Of a DNA stretch of 64,000 bases, positions 45,950 to 54,566 are shown piece after piece. The stretch lies in contig BMSW01000003.1 in the NCBI GenBank assembly GCA_014649355.1, positions 124,001 to 188,000 on the forward strand. The letters are read 5' to 3'. How positions within the stretch are numbered: position 1 is the stretch's first letter; each line of letters starts with the position of its first letter. Below the pieces are notes generated by a model. That model made no database searches and had not been told where the DNA came from. It worked only from the letters and a program-made list of their open reading frames with translations. Made by a program: the position numbers and the translations under genes. The DNA is from Streptomyces althioticus. Its GTDB lineage: Bacteria; Actinomycetota; Actinomycetes; Streptomycetales; Streptomycetaceae.

Positions 45950-46440
45950 CTGCCGGGGGTCGTGGCGTGCGGGGAACGGGGGGCGGACTGCGGCGACGGC
46001 GGCGGGGCCGTCGCCGTGGCGAGCGCCTCGGGCGCGAGGACGAGGGGTGCGCGGGCGGCGGAGGCCGCGCTGGGCACTCCCTTGACCTTGCCGTCGGGGC
46101 CGAGGAAGGCGGGGTCGCCGCCGGGCACCATGCCGAGTTCGCGGGCGCGGCGCTGGAGGGCGTCGGGGGCGGAGTAGGCGTCGATGTCGCTCTGCAGGGC
46201 CTGCTCCTCGTCCGTGAGCTCCTTGGTCTCCCGCTGGAGGTCGTCGAGGCGGAACGCGCCCTCGCTGAGCGCGGAGTTCAGCACCAGCAGGCCGATCAGA
46301 CCGCCGCCGAGGAGCAGGACCACGAGGAGCACGAACGGGGTGCGCGCCGCCTGGGCGCGGCCGGTGGGCAGGAGGTGCGCGAGCCGGGCCGCCCTCCCCC
46401 GCAGCTCGGGCCGCCCCTTCAGTTCGGGTTTCCTGGTCAC
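45946..46440 (-). CDS. ftsL: Septum formation protein FtsL
   Basis: Small bitopic divisome protein, 164 residues from GTG 46440. A basic N-terminal tail (residues 1-33) leads into the membrane anchor (35-55, PFVLLVVLLLGGGLIGLLVLNSAL), then a heptad-rich coiled coil (FRLDDLQRETKELTDEEQALQSDIDAYSAPDALQRRARELGMV) typical of FtsL, and a Pro/Ala/Ser tail. Its position between rsmH and ftsI is diagnostic; the sequence itself is poorly conserved. Confidence 0.92.
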   Translation of the reverse strand: MTRKPELKGRPELRGRAARLAHLLPTGRAQAARTPFVLLVVLLLGGGLIGLLVLNSALSEGAFRLDDLQRETKELTDEEQALQSDIDAYSAPDALQRRARELGMVPGGDPAFLGPDGKVKGVPSAASAARAPLVLAPEALATATAPPPSPQSAPRSPHATTPGR

Positions 46441-46525
46441 TCACGCTCCCCTGAGTCCGCTCGTCCCGCACGTCCGCCCGGCCGTCACCCGCTGTCGGGC
46501 CGGCCCGTGCCTCACCGGAGCCGCC

Positions 46526-47482
46526 TCACCCGACGTCCTCCCGGATGCGCTCCGCGCCGCGCAGCCGCGCGGGGGCCGCACGGCGGTTCTCGGCGATCTC
46601 CTCCTCGGTGGGAAGTTCGGCACCGCGCGTGAGCAGCTTGAGCCGCGGCTGGTACTGCTCGGGGACGACCGGGAGTCCGGGCGGGGCGGTGGTGGCGGCG
46701 CCCGCCGCGAACACCTGCTTCACCAGCCGGTCCTCCAGGGAGTGGTACGACAGCACGGCGATGCGGCCGCCGACGTCCAGGGACTTCACGGCCGCGGGGA
46801 TCGCCCGCTCCAGCACCGACAGCTCGCCGTTGACCTCGATCCGCAGGGCCTGGAAGGTGCGCTTGGCCGGGTTGCCGCCGGTGCGCTTGGCGGCCTGCGG
46901 CAGCGCGTCGCGGATCAGCTCGACCAGGCGGGCGCTGGTGGTGAAGGGCTCCTTCTCACGCTCCCGGACGATCGCGGCCACGATCCGTTTGGCCTGCTTC
47001 TCCTCGCCGTAGGCGCGCAGGATGCGGACCAGCTCGCCGGGCGGGTAGGTGTTGAGGACCTCGGCGGCGCTGACGCCGGTCGTCTGGTCCATGCGCATGT
47101 CGAGGGGGGCGTCCTGGGCGTAGGCGAAGCCGCGGTCGGCCTCGTCGAGCTGCATGGAGGACACCCCGAGGTCGAACAGGATTCCCTGCACGCGCGGGAC
47201 GCCGAGGCGGCCGAGGACGTCGGGGAGCTCGTCGTAGACGGCGTGCACCAGGGTGGCCCGGTCGCCGAAGGGGGCGAGCCGCTCGCCGGACAGGCGCAGC
47301 GCCTCCTTGTCGCGGTCCAGGGCGACGAGCCGGGCCTCGGGGAAGCGGCCGAGCAGCGCCTCGCTGTGGCCGCCGAGGCCGAGCGTGCAGTCGACGACCA
47401 CCGCGCCGGGGCGCTCGAGGGCGGGCGCCAGCATGTCCAGGCACCGCTGGAGCATCACCGGGACGTGTCGACTAGCGCTCAA
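46526..47482 (-). CDS. rsmH: 16S rRNA (cytosine-1402-N4)-methyltransferase RsmH
   Basis: First gene of the dcw operon. Methylates C1402 of 16S rRNA with SAM. The 318 residues show [15 protein letters not shown], the SAM loop [52 protein letters not shown] (the MraW signature), [21 protein letters not shown] and [12 protein letters not shown]. It starts with TTG at 47482, with GAGAGGG upstream; no ATG or GTG fits as well. Confidence 0.96.
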   Translation of the reverse strand: MSASRHVPVMLQRCLDMLAPALERPGAVVVDCTLGLGGHSEALLGRFPEARLVALDRDKEALRLSGERLAPFGDRATLVHAVYDELPDVLGRLGVPRVQGILFDLGVSSMQLDEADRGFAYAQDAPLDMRMDQTTGVSAAEVLNTYPPGELVRILRAYGEEKQAKRIVAAIVREREKEPFTTSARLVELIRDALPQAAKRTGGNPAKRTFQALRIEVNGELSVLERAIPAAVKSLDVGGRIAVLSYHSLEDRLVKQVFAAGAATTAPPGLPVVPEQYQPRLKLLTRGAELPTEEEIAENRRAAPARLRGAERIREDVG

Positions 47483-47894
47483 GGGGCCCTCTCAGATCCG
47501 GCGTGACGCTCACGCACCGCCGGTTCCCCGCCCTCCCCGGTGAGGGGGCGGCCGGCGCCGGAGGCGTCGGCCGGGCGGCGGCGGGAGAAGGCCGAGCCGT
47601 ACGTACGCGCCGCGCACGCGGGAGATCCCCTGGTCGACGCCGGGGGATCCGGGGAAGTCACTGCAGCGGGCCGTCTCATCTCCCGCTTCGCGTCACTTTA
47701 GTCCACGGCCCGGCCCGGTCAATCAACCGGACTGCGCGTCGCGGCCCGTGCGGGTCAAGAGGCGGATCGGGCACATCACCCGTAGGCAGGGGGTCACACC
47801 ACTCCTGTGGGTTACCTCACACCAAGCATCTTGGACGTTCTTTGTCGCCTCTCACAACGGGCTCGACGCCCCCGTGACCAGTACCGTCAGGAGT
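47483..47894. other. Intergenic region between rsmH and carbonic anhydrase
   Basis: 412 bases without a supported gene. It carries the promoter of the leftward cluster at 47695-47722, the short hairpin-like CGCCCTCCCCGGTGAGGGGGCG (47527-47550 area) in the rsmH leader and the ribosome-binding site AGGAGT of the rightward gene. No mraZ gene or MraZ-type direct repeats are present. Confidence 0.6.
47695..47722 (-). promoter_or_regulatory. Promoter of the dcw cluster
   Basis: On the minus strand TTGACC (-35, 47717-47722), a 16-base spacer and TAAAGT (-10, 47695-47700) form the best sigma70/HrdB-like promoter seen here. Transcription would start near 47688, leaving a leader of about 205 bases before the TTG start of rsmH. 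Confidence 0.65.
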
Positions 47895-48443
47895 ATGACG
47901 ACTTCTGCATCCGTGCCCGCGGGCTCCGGGAACAGCACCGCGGGCTCCGGCACCGTGACCGACCGACTGGTCGAAGCCAACGAGCGTTACGCCTCCGCGT
48001 TCACCGATCCGGGCATGGACGCGCGCCCGGTGCTCCACGTCGCCGTGGTGGCGTGCATGGACGCCCGTCTCGACCTGCACGACGCGCTCGGCCTGGCGCT
48101 GGGCGACTGTCACACCATCCGCAACGCCGGCGGTGTGGTCACGGACGACGTGATCCGCTCACTGACCATCAGCCAGCGGGCGCTGGGCACCCGCAGCGTC
48201 GTCCTCATCCACCACACCAACTGCGGTCTGGAGTCCCTCACCGAGGAGTTCCGGCACGACCTCGAGATGGAGGTGGGACAGCGTCCGGCGTGGGCCGTCG
48301 AGGCCTTCCGGGACGTGGACCAGGACGTTCGCCAGTCGATGCAGCGGGTGCGGACCTCGCCGTTCCTGCTGCACACCGACGACGTGCGCGGGTTCGTCTT
48401 CGACGTGAAGACGGGTCTGCTGCGCGAGGTCGACCCCGTCTGA
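47895..48443 (+). CDS. Beta-class carbonic anhydrase
   Basis: A 182-residue beta-carbonic anhydrase that interconverts CO2 and bicarbonate. Zinc and active-site residues: C54-x-D56-x-R58 in VACMDARLD, H107 and C110 in IHHTNCGLES. The fold blocks HTIRNAGGVVTDDVIRSLTISQRALGTRSVVLI and PFLLHTDDVRGFVFDVKTGLL match the small actinobacterial type. ATG 47895 is 2 bases after AGGAGT, which is near for a Shine-Dalgarno. Monocistronic: the next gene has its own leader. Confidence 0.93.
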   Translation: MTTSASVPAGSGNSTAGSGTVTDRLVEANERYASAFTDPGMDARPVLHVAVVACMDARLDLHDALGLALGDCHTIRNAGGVVTDDVIRSLTISQRALGTRSVVLIHHTNCGLESLTEEFRHDLEMEVGQRPAWAVEAFRDVDQDVRQSMQRVRTSPFLLHTDDVRGFVFDVKTGLLREVDPV

Positions 48444-48701
48444 CCGGCCGCCCGTCCCGGGCCGGCCGTACCCGGAGAGCCGTCGAACGTCGTAAGAGCT
48501 GACATAACGCTGTCAGTTGTCCACAGGCGAGTGACACGAAACGGTAACGGCGGCAAGAATGCGGAAGTGGTGTCACGCGGAACTAATTCCGCATGGCGCC
48601 CGTGATTCGGGGTGGGCCGGTCCGCGGGGTACGGGATCGGCCGGCACATGTGGGGAACCCCCCGCTCATCGCCGAGCGGGGGTAAGGCCGAGGAGGGCCG
48701 G
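48444..48701 (+). promoter_or_regulatory. Leader of the moxR operon with several dyads
   Basis: 258 bases with four inverted repeats: CTGACA-6-TGTCAG at 48499-48516; GTGACAC (48531-48537) against GTGTCAC (48570-48576); GCGGAA-4-TTCCGC at 48577-48592; and a CCCCCGCTC-6-GAGCGGGGG hairpin at 48659-48682, which ends 9 bases before the moxR GGAGGG. The last could act as an RNA structure near the ribosome-binding site; the first three look like protein-binding sites. No promoter can be fixed with confidence. Confidence 0.55.
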
Positions 48702-49769
48702 GTGACGACCTATGACGATCGTGCAAGCCATGGGGGCGCCCCCGACCGGGCATACGGAGCGGTCGGGGAGGACCTGACCGCCGTCGTGGAGCGCGTGCGC
48801 GGTTCGGTGGAAGGCGTGATCGAGGGGAAGCCCGAGGTCGTGAGGCTCTCGCTGACCGTGCTGCTCGCCGAGGGACATCTGCTCATCGAGGACGTCCCGG
48901 GAGTCGGCAAGACGATGCTGGCGAAGGCACTGGCGCGGTCGATCGACTGCTCGGTGCGGCGTATCCAGTTCACACCGGACCTGCTGCCCTCGGACATCAC
49001 CGGTGTGTCCATCTGGGACCAGCAGCGCCGTGACTTCGAGTTCAAGCCGGGCGCGATCTTCGCGCAGATCGTCATCGGCGACGAGATCAACCGCGCCTCG
49101 CCGAAGACGCAGTCCGCGCTGCTGGAGTCGATGGAGGAGCGCCAGGTCACCATCGACGGCAAGACCTATGAACTGCCCAGCCCCTTCATGGTGGTGGCGA
49201 CGCAGAACCCGGTCGAGATGGAGGGCACCTACCCGCTGCCGGAGGCCCAGCGCGACCGCTTCATGGCCCGCGTGTCGGTCGGCTACCCGAGCGCGGAGGC
49301 CGAGCTGCAGATGCTCGACGTGCACGGCGGCGTCTCCCCGCTGGAGGACCTCCAGCCGGTGGCGCACGCGCACGACATCGTGAAGCTCATCGAGGCGGTG
49401 CGCGGCGTGTACGTGGCCGAGCCGATCCGGCGGTACGCGGTCGACCTGGTCGCCGCCACCCGTACGCACCCCGACCTGAGACTCGGCGCGTCGCCGCGCG
49501 CGACGCTGCATCTGCTGCGGGCGACGAAGGCGGCGGCCGCCCTGGCGGGCCGTGACTACGCGCTGCCGGACGACGTGCAGGCGCTCGCCGTGGCCGTGCT
49601 CGCCCACCGCCTGCTGCCCACCGCCCAGGCCCAGCTCAACCGCCGCACCGCCGAGCAGGTGGTGCAGGAGATCCTCCAGCGCACCACGGTGCCCGCGGCG
49701 GCCGGCCAGCCCGCCGGGTTCGGCCTGGGCCGCGGAGGCTACGGCCAGCAGCCGCCCCGGAGGCTGTGA
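48702..49769 (+). CDS. MoxR-type AAA+ ATPase
   Basis: A 355-residue AAA+ chaperone-like ATPase. Walker A is VPGVGKTM (residues 65-72), Walker B is IVIGDEINRASPKTQSALLESMEE, sensor 1 is MVVATQNPVEMEGTYPLPEAQRDRFM. The lid domain follows, and the C-terminus is Gly/Pro-rich. GTG 48702 has GGAGGG 5-10 bases upstream. It belongs to an operon with DUF58 and transglutaminase genes; MoxR proteins are thought to mature or assemble partner complexes, and the DUF58 protein is the usual partner. Confidence 0.94.
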   Translation: MTTYDDRASHGGAPDRAYGAVGEDLTAVVERVRGSVEGVIEGKPEVVRLSLTVLLAEGHLLIEDVPGVGKTMLAKALARSIDCSVRRIQFTPDLLPSDITGVSIWDQQRRDFEFKPGAIFAQIVIGDEINRASPKTQSALLESMEERQVTIDGKTYELPSPFMVVATQNPVEMEGTYPLPEAQRDRFMARVSVGYPSAEAELQMLDVHGGVSPLEDLQPVAHAHDIVKLIEAVRGVYVAEPIRRYAVDLVAATRTHPDLRLGASPRATLHLLRATKAAAALAGRDYALPDDVQALAVAVLAHRLLPTAQAQLNRRTAEQVVQEILQRTTVPAAAGQPAGFGLGRGGYGQQPPRRL

Positions 49770-51133
49770 TGAGCACCGCCGGCGCCGTCCACGCCGACGA
49801 CGACCGGGGTGACCGGAGCGGGCTCAGGACCGCCCTGGCGGGGCTCACCACCCGGGGGCGCTCCTTCCTTGCGGCCGGGATCGCGGCCGCGATCTGCGCG
49901 TACGTGCTCGGGCAGAGCGACCTGCTGCGGGTCGGCCTGCTGCTCGCGGTGCTGCCGCTGGTGTGCGCGGCCGTGCTCTACCGCACCCGCTACCGGGTCG
50001 CGGGCAGCCGCCGCCTCTCCCCCGGCCGGGTGCCGGCGGGCACCGAGGCACGCGTGCACCTGCGCATGGACAACGTCTCCCGGATGCCCACGGGCCTGCT
50101 GATGCTCCAGGACCGGGTGCCCTACGTGCTCGGCCCGCGCCCCCGGTTCGTGCTGGACCGGATGGAGGCGGGCGGGCGCCGTGAGGTGTCCTACCGGGTC
50201 CGCTCCGACCTGCGCGGCCGCTACCCGCTGGGCCCGCTCCAGCTGCGGCTGTCCGACCCGTTCGGGATGTGCGAGCTGAACCGCTCGTTCTCCTCGTACG
50301 ACACGCTGACCGTGACGCCCCGGGTGGAGGCACTGCCGCCGGTGCGGCTGTCCGGCGAGTCCAAGGGGTACGGCGACGGGCTGCAGCGTTCGCTGGCGCT
50401 GGCCGGCGAGGACGACGTGATCCCCCGCGGCTACCGCTACGGCGACGACCTGCGCCGCGTGCACTGGCGCTCCACCGCCCGCTACGGCGAGCTGATGGTG
50501 CGCCGCGAGGAGCAGCCGCAGCGTGCCCGCTGCACGGTGCTGCTGGACACCCGCGCCATCGCCTACGAGGGCGCCGGGCCGGACTCGCCGTTCGAGTGGG
50601 CGGTGTCGGGCGCGGCCTCGGTGCTGGTGCACATGCTGGAGCGGGGCTTCTCGGTACGGCTGCTGACGGACACCGGCGACTCGGTGCCCGGCGAGGGCGC
50701 GGACGGCTTCTCGGGGGTGCACCAGGAGTCGGCGGACGCGGCCGGGCTGATGATGGACACGCTGGCCGTCGTGGACCACTCCGACGAGGAGGGCCTGTCC
50801 CGCGCCTACGACGTGCTGCGGTCCGGCGGCGAGGGGCTCCTGGTGGCGTTCCTCGGCGACCTGGACGACGAGCAGGCCGCGGTGCTGGCCAGAATGCGGC
50901 AGCGCAGCGGCGGCGCCGTGGCGTTCCTGCTGGACAGCGACGACTGGCTGCGGGAGCCGTCCGACGTGCCGGGCCCCGGGGAGCGGCCGGGCGAGGAGCA
51001 TCTGCGGATGCTGCGCGAGTCGGGCTGGACGGCCGTGGCCGTGCCGCGGGGCGCCTCGCTGGAGCGGCTGTGGCGGCAGGCGGACCGTGAGCGCTCGGGC
51101 CTGGTGGCGGCGAGCGGTGGGGAGGGACCGTGA
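49769..51133 (+). CDS. DUF58 domain membrane protein
   Basis: A 454-residue protein with two N-terminal membrane segments (residues 33-47 and 54-71), an Ig-like extracytoplasmic part (RLSPGRVPAGTEARVHLRMDNVSRMPTG ... LQDRVPYVLGP), and the DUF58 block PRGYRYGDDLRRVHWRSTARYGELMVRREEQPQRARCTVLLDTR followed by a von Willebrand A-like fold. ATG 49769 overlaps the moxR stop (TGATG), with GGAGG upstream. Partner of the MoxR ATPase and the downstream transglutaminase. Cellular role unknown. Confidence 0.93.
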   Translation: MSTAGAVHADDDRGDRSGLRTALAGLTTRGRSFLAAGIAAAICAYVLGQSDLLRVGLLLAVLPLVCAAVLYRTRYRVAGSRRLSPGRVPAGTEARVHLRMDNVSRMPTGLLMLQDRVPYVLGPRPRFVLDRMEAGGRREVSYRVRSDLRGRYPLGPLQLRLSDPFGMCELNRSFSSYDTLTVTPRVEALPPVRLSGESKGYGDGLQRSLALAGEDDVIPRGYRYGDDLRRVHWRSTARYGELMVRREEQPQRARCTVLLDTRAIAYEGAGPDSPFEWAVSGAASVLVHMLERGFSVRLLTDTGDSVPGEGADGFSGVHQESADAAGLMMDTLAVVDHSDEEGLSRAYDVLRSGGEGLLVAFLGDLDDEQAAVLARMRQRSGGAVAFLLDSDDWLREPSDVPGPGERPGEEHLRMLRESGWTAVAVPRGASLERLWRQADRERSGLVAASGGEGP

Positions 51134-53517
51134 TCAGCTCACTGGCCAGGCTCACGGTGCGCGCGTGGGCGGCCACCCTGCTGGCGGCCTGTGCCCTGCT
51201 GCCGCTGGTGGAGTCGACCGTCTGGATCCTCCAGGCGGCGCTGCTGCTGGGCGTGCAGGCGGGTGTGGGCGCGGCGGCGCGACGGGTGCCGCTGGCGCGG
51301 CCGCTGACGGTGGCGGCGCAGGTCGTCGTCACGCTGATGCTGCTCACGCTGCTGTTCGCCCGGGAGCAGGCCGTCGCCGGGCTGATACCCGGCCCCGACG
51401 CGCTGCGCTTCTTCGGGCAGCTGCTGGAGCAGGGCGGACAGGACGTCAACCGGTACGCGATACCGGCGCCCCTGAGCGACGGCATCCGGCTGATGCTGAT
51501 CGGCGGGGTGCTGGTCATCGGCCTGCTGGTGGACGTGCTCGCGGTGACCTTCCGCAGCGCGGCCCCGGCCGGGCTGCCGCTGCTCGCCCTGTACTCGGTG
51601 GCCGCGGGCCTGACGGACAACGGCATCGAGTGGCTGTGGTTCCTGCTGGCCGCGGCCGGCTATCTGATGCTGCTGCTCGCCGAGGGCCGGGACCGGCTCT
51701 CGCAGTGGGGCCGGGTGTTCGCCGGGCAGCCCCGCGGCCGGAGCCGGGAGACGCCCGGCGGGCCGGCGCCGGCCCGGTTCGGGCACCGCATCGGGGCGGT
51801 GGCGCTGGGCATCGCCCTGGTGGTGCCGCTGGCGCTGCCCGCGATGGACGGCGGCCTGCTCGGCCCGAACGGCCGGGGCGTGGGCGCGGGCGTCGGCGGG
51901 GGCGGCACGATCTCCGCGGTGAACCCGCTGGTGTCGTTGCGCGACTCGCTGAACAACAACGACGACCGCGCGGTGTTCTCGGTGCGCACCGAGATGGAGA
52001 ACACCTCGGACCTGTATCTGCGCATCGTGTCCCTGGACGACTTCGACGGCACCACGTGGAAGCCGTCGAAGCGGGCGATCACCCAGGTGCCCGAGGGCTT
52101 CCCGGCCCCGCCGGGGCTCAGCTCCGACGTGGAGTTCAGCGAGGTCGGCACCTCGGTCTCGGTCGCGAAGTGGTACGGCCAGACGTGGCTGCCGATGCCG
52201 TACCCGCCGAGCCGGGTGAGCGTGCAGGGCGACTGGCGGTACGAGCCGGTCGGCATGACGCTGGTCGGCGACCACGGGCAGAACACACGGGGCCTGACGT
52301 ACGAGGTGCGCAGCCTGGACGTGCGTCCCACGGCGGCGCAGCTGGCCGAGGCCCCTGAGCCGCCGGCCGACCTGCTGCGCGAGTACACCGACCTGCCCGA
52401 CTCGCTGCCCTCCGTGGTGGCCGAGACCGCCCGTGACGTGACGGACGGCGCCAAGAGCGACTACGACCGCGCGGTGATGCTGCAGGACTGGTTCACGCTG
52501 AGCGGGGACTTCCAGTACGACACCGACGTCGAGGTCGGCAGCGGCTCGCAGGCGATCGCCCGCTTCCTGCAGGACAAGCGGGGCTTCTGCGTGCACTACT
52601 CGTTCGCGATGGCGTCCATGGCGCGGTCGCTGGGCATCCCGGCGCGGATCGCGGTGGGCTTCGCGCCCGGTACTCCGCAGTCCGACGGCACGGTCTCGGT
52701 CGCGATGCGGGACGCGCACGCCTGGCCCGAGCTGTACTTCGAGGGCGTGGGCTGGACGCGGTTCGAGCCGACCCCGACCCGGGGCTCCACCCCGGACTAC
52801 ACCGTGCAGGACGTCGAGGACAACGGGCCCGCGGATCCGGCCCGTCCTTCGCAGGCCGCGCCCACCGACCCGTCGGCTCAGCCGTCGCGGAGCACGGACT
52901 GCCGGGCGGACGGCAGCGACCCGGGGTCCTGCGAGAGCGAGTCGCCGCAGGCGGCCCTGCCGACGGACGGCGACGGCCCGAAGTGGCACGTGGTGCTGCT
53001 GTGGGCGCTGGCCGGGCTGCTGGTGCTGGCACTGCCGCTGTCGCCGCTGCTGTGGCGGACGCGGATGCGGGCGGTCCGGCTGGGTGGCCACGGCCGCGCG
53101 GAGGAGGACGTCGCCCCGCGGGTGCTGGCCGCCTGGGAGGAGCTGACGGACACGGCCTGGGATCACGGGATCGTGCCGGACGAGTCGCTGACCCCGCGCG
53201 GGGCGGCCGACCGCATCGTGCGGTCGGGCGGGCTCGAGGGGGATGCGGCGGCGTCGGTGCGGAGGCTGGCGGGGGCGGTGGAGCAGGTGCTGTACGCGCC
53301 CCGGCCGCGGCCGGTCGCGGGGCTGGCGGAGGATGTGCGGCGCGCGGGCGCGGCGTTGCGGGACTCGGCGTCCCGGGCGGGGCGTGTGCGGGCGGTGCTG
53401 GTGCCGCGGTCGGCCGTGCGGGTGGTGTGGGCGGTGTCCGACCGCTGGATGTCCCTCCGGGACCGTGTGATCGCCCTCCGCCCCGACTGGCACCTGCCTA
53501 CGCGCCAGCGGGGCTGA
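51130..53517 (+). CDS. Transglutaminase-like membrane protein (TgpA/DUF3488 type)
   Basis: A 795-residue protein. About six to seven membrane segments in the first 240 residues, then an extracytoplasmic transglutaminase-core domain with Cys487 (QDKRGFCVHYSFAMASMARSLGIPAR), His530 (RDAHAWPELYFEG) and an acidic third residue in the WTRFEPTPTRG motif, where Glu stands in the usual Asp place. A Ser/Pro/Asp linker, one more membrane segment (about 617-640) and a cytoplasmic C-terminal domain follow. GTG 51130 overlaps the DUF58 stop by 4 bases. It probably hydrolyses or cross-links surface peptides; unproven. Confidence 0.93.
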   Translation: MISSLARLTVRAWAATLLAACALLPLVESTVWILQAALLLGVQAGVGAAARRVPLARPLTVAAQVVVTLMLLTLLFAREQAVAGLIPGPDALRFFGQLLEQGGQDVNRYAIPAPLSDGIRLMLIGGVLVIGLLVDVLAVTFRSAAPAGLPLLALYSVAAGLTDNGIEWLWFLLAAAGYLMLLLAEGRDRLSQWGRVFAGQPRGRSRETPGGPAPARFGHRIGAVALGIALVVPLALPAMDGGLLGPNGRGVGAGVGGGGTISAVNPLVSLRDSLNNNDDRAVFSVRTEMENTSDLYLRIVSLDDFDGTTWKPSKRAITQVPEGFPAPPGLSSDVEFSEVGTSVSVAKWYGQTWLPMPYPPSRVSVQGDWRYEPVGMTLVGDHGQNTRGLTYEVRSLDVRPTAAQLAEAPEPPADLLREYTDLPDSLPSVVAETARDVTDGAKSDYDRAVMLQDWFTLSGDFQYDTDVEVGSGSQAIARFLQDKRGFCVHYSFAMASMARSLGIPARIAVGFAPGTPQSDGTVSVAMRDAHAWPELYFEGVGWTRFEPTPTRGSTPDYTVQDVEDNGPADPARPSQAAPTDPSAQPSRSTDCRADGSDPGSCESESPQAALPTDGDGPKWHVVLLWALAGLLVLALPLSPLLWRTRMRAVRLGGHGRAEEDVAPRVLAAWEELTDTAWDHGIVPDESLTPRGAADRIVRSGGLEGDAAASVRRLAGAVEQVLYAPRPRPVAGLAEDVRRAGAALRDSASRAGRVRAVLVPRSAVRVVWAVSDRWMSLRDRVIALRPDWHLPTRQRG

Positions 53518-53552
53518 GGCCTCATCGGCGGCTGCGGGCCGCCGGGGGCCGT

Positions 53553-53779
53553 TCGCGCAGTTCCCCGCGTCCCTGAAGGCGCTGCAGTGGCAGCGCCCCA
53601 AGGGGCGCGGGGAACTGCGCAAGCAACCACGACGGACCCGCAGATCCACAACAGGGGCGCGGGGAACGGCGCGAACGGCCACGACGTACCCGCAGGACGC
53701 ACACCAGGGGCGCGGGGAACTGCGCGAGCACGCACGACGGACCCGCAGATCCACAGCAGGGGCGCGGGGAACTGCGCAG
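53553..53779. repeat. Cluster C: five copies of the GGGGCGCGGGGAACTGCGCG repeat, with tandem duplication
   Basis: One inverted copy (53553-53574) and four direct copies (53601-53622, 53653-53674, 53706-53727, 53758-53779). Copies two and four, and three and five, are exactly 105 bases apart, and the sequence between them (including ACGACGGACCCGCAGATCCACA) is repeated, so a 105-base unit holding two elements was duplicated in tandem. The inverted copy can pair with any direct copy. No gene is present in 53518-53819. Confidence 0.9.
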
Positions 53780-53820
53780 AAAACCGCCACGCACCCCGCA
53801 GGGGACCCGCAGGGACGACT

Positions 53821-53853
53821 CAGGGGTGCCCACCGTGCTGGTGGACACCCCTG
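53821..53853. terminator. Hairpin at the end of the DUF3040 gene
   Basis: CAGGGGTGCCCACC, 5 bases, and its complement with one mismatch form a 14-bp stem 22 bases beyond the DUF3040 stop on the minus strand. Together with cluster C it separates the convergent transglutaminase and DUF3040 genes. Confidence 0.8.
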
Positions 53854-53874
53854 AACCGAAAGACTACGTAGGCC

Positions 53875-54279
53875 TCAGTGGCCGCCGCCCTGCTCGTCGC
53901 GCCGGCGCTGCCACCGCTCCTCGATGCGGTTCATCATCGAGCGCCGCGCTCTGCCCTGACGGCCCGCCCGCGGGGCCGCTGCCGCCCCCGCGGCCTGCTC
54001 ACCCGGCTTGGGCGCCTTGCGCCACCCGGTCACCGCGAGTACGGCGCACCCCAGCATCACGAGGAAACCCACGACGCTGAGCCACACCTGCTGGGCGACC
54101 ATACCGGCCATGAGGAGCGCAATACCTACGAGGAAGCCCGCGACCGCCTGGTAGACCCGTCGCCGGGTGTACGTACGCAGCCCGCTTCCCTCGAGCGCCG
54201 TCGCGAACTTGGGATCTTCGGCGTACAGCGCTCGCTCCATTTGCTCGAGCATGCGCTGCTCGTGCTCCGAGAGCGGCAC
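53875..54279 (-). CDS. DUF3040 family membrane protein
   Basis: A 134-residue protein starting MPLSEHEQRMLEQMERALYAEDPKFATAL, the invariant opening of DUF3040 proteins. Two membrane segments follow (about residues 47-63, VYQAVAGFLVGIALLMAGMV, and 67-84, VWLSVVGFLVMLGCAVLAV), then a basic tail (MMNRIEERWQRRRDEQGGGH). GTG 54279 has GAGGAGG upstream; the frame extends further but the homology does not. A leader of about 180 bases upstream contains TATGAT (54464-54469, minus strand), a candidate -10 box. Function unknown; common in actinobacteria near division genes. Confidence 0.93.
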   Translation of the reverse strand: MPLSEHEQRMLEQMERALYAEDPKFATALEGSGLRTYTRRRVYQAVAGFLVGIALLMAGMVAQQVWLSVVGFLVMLGCAVLAVTGWRKAPKPGEQAAGAAAAPRAGRQGRARRSMMNRIEERWQRRRDEQGGGH

Positions 54280-54566
54280 GGAGTCCTCCTCATCGTGCAG
54301 TCGCCGGGGCGACCCGGGGGGTCCCTTCAGGATAGGCAGGGAATCGCCCCCGTGAAACCCGCCCCTCTGCGCCAATTGCCAACCGGTGTCCGCCATCACG
54401 CGCCGGCCCGCTGAGGCTGTCATTCCCCGGCGGCCGACCCGTCATGCCGGGCGGTCTCCCTCGATCATACGGCTCCGAGCCGCCATTCGGGGGGCCTGTG
54501 GCACAGTCCATGCGCCCCGGGGCCGCCGGACGCGCCGCTGATCAGCGCCGTGTAACGGACGACCGC
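54280..54566. other. Intergenic region upstream of DUF3040
   Basis: 287 bases with no supported gene. TATGAT at 54464-54469 (minus strand) is a plausible -10 box next to a CGGCTC-C-GAGCCG dyad. Otherwise nothing recognised. Confidence 0.4.

Noticed and set aside
41780..46177. A 1465-codon open frame antisense to murF, murE, ftsI
   Set aside because: Antisense shadow of well-recognised genes with no ribosome-binding site and biased composition.
47503..47877. A 124-residue frame in the rsmH/carbonic anhydrase gap
   Set aside because: It runs through the dcw promoter and its leader, starts without a ribosome-binding site and shows no family motif.
53553..53779. CRISPR-like array
   Set aside because: The repeat units are 22 bases with unequal 30-31 and 105-base spacing and near-identical flanks; no cas genes are present. 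It is a tandem duplication of intergenic elements.
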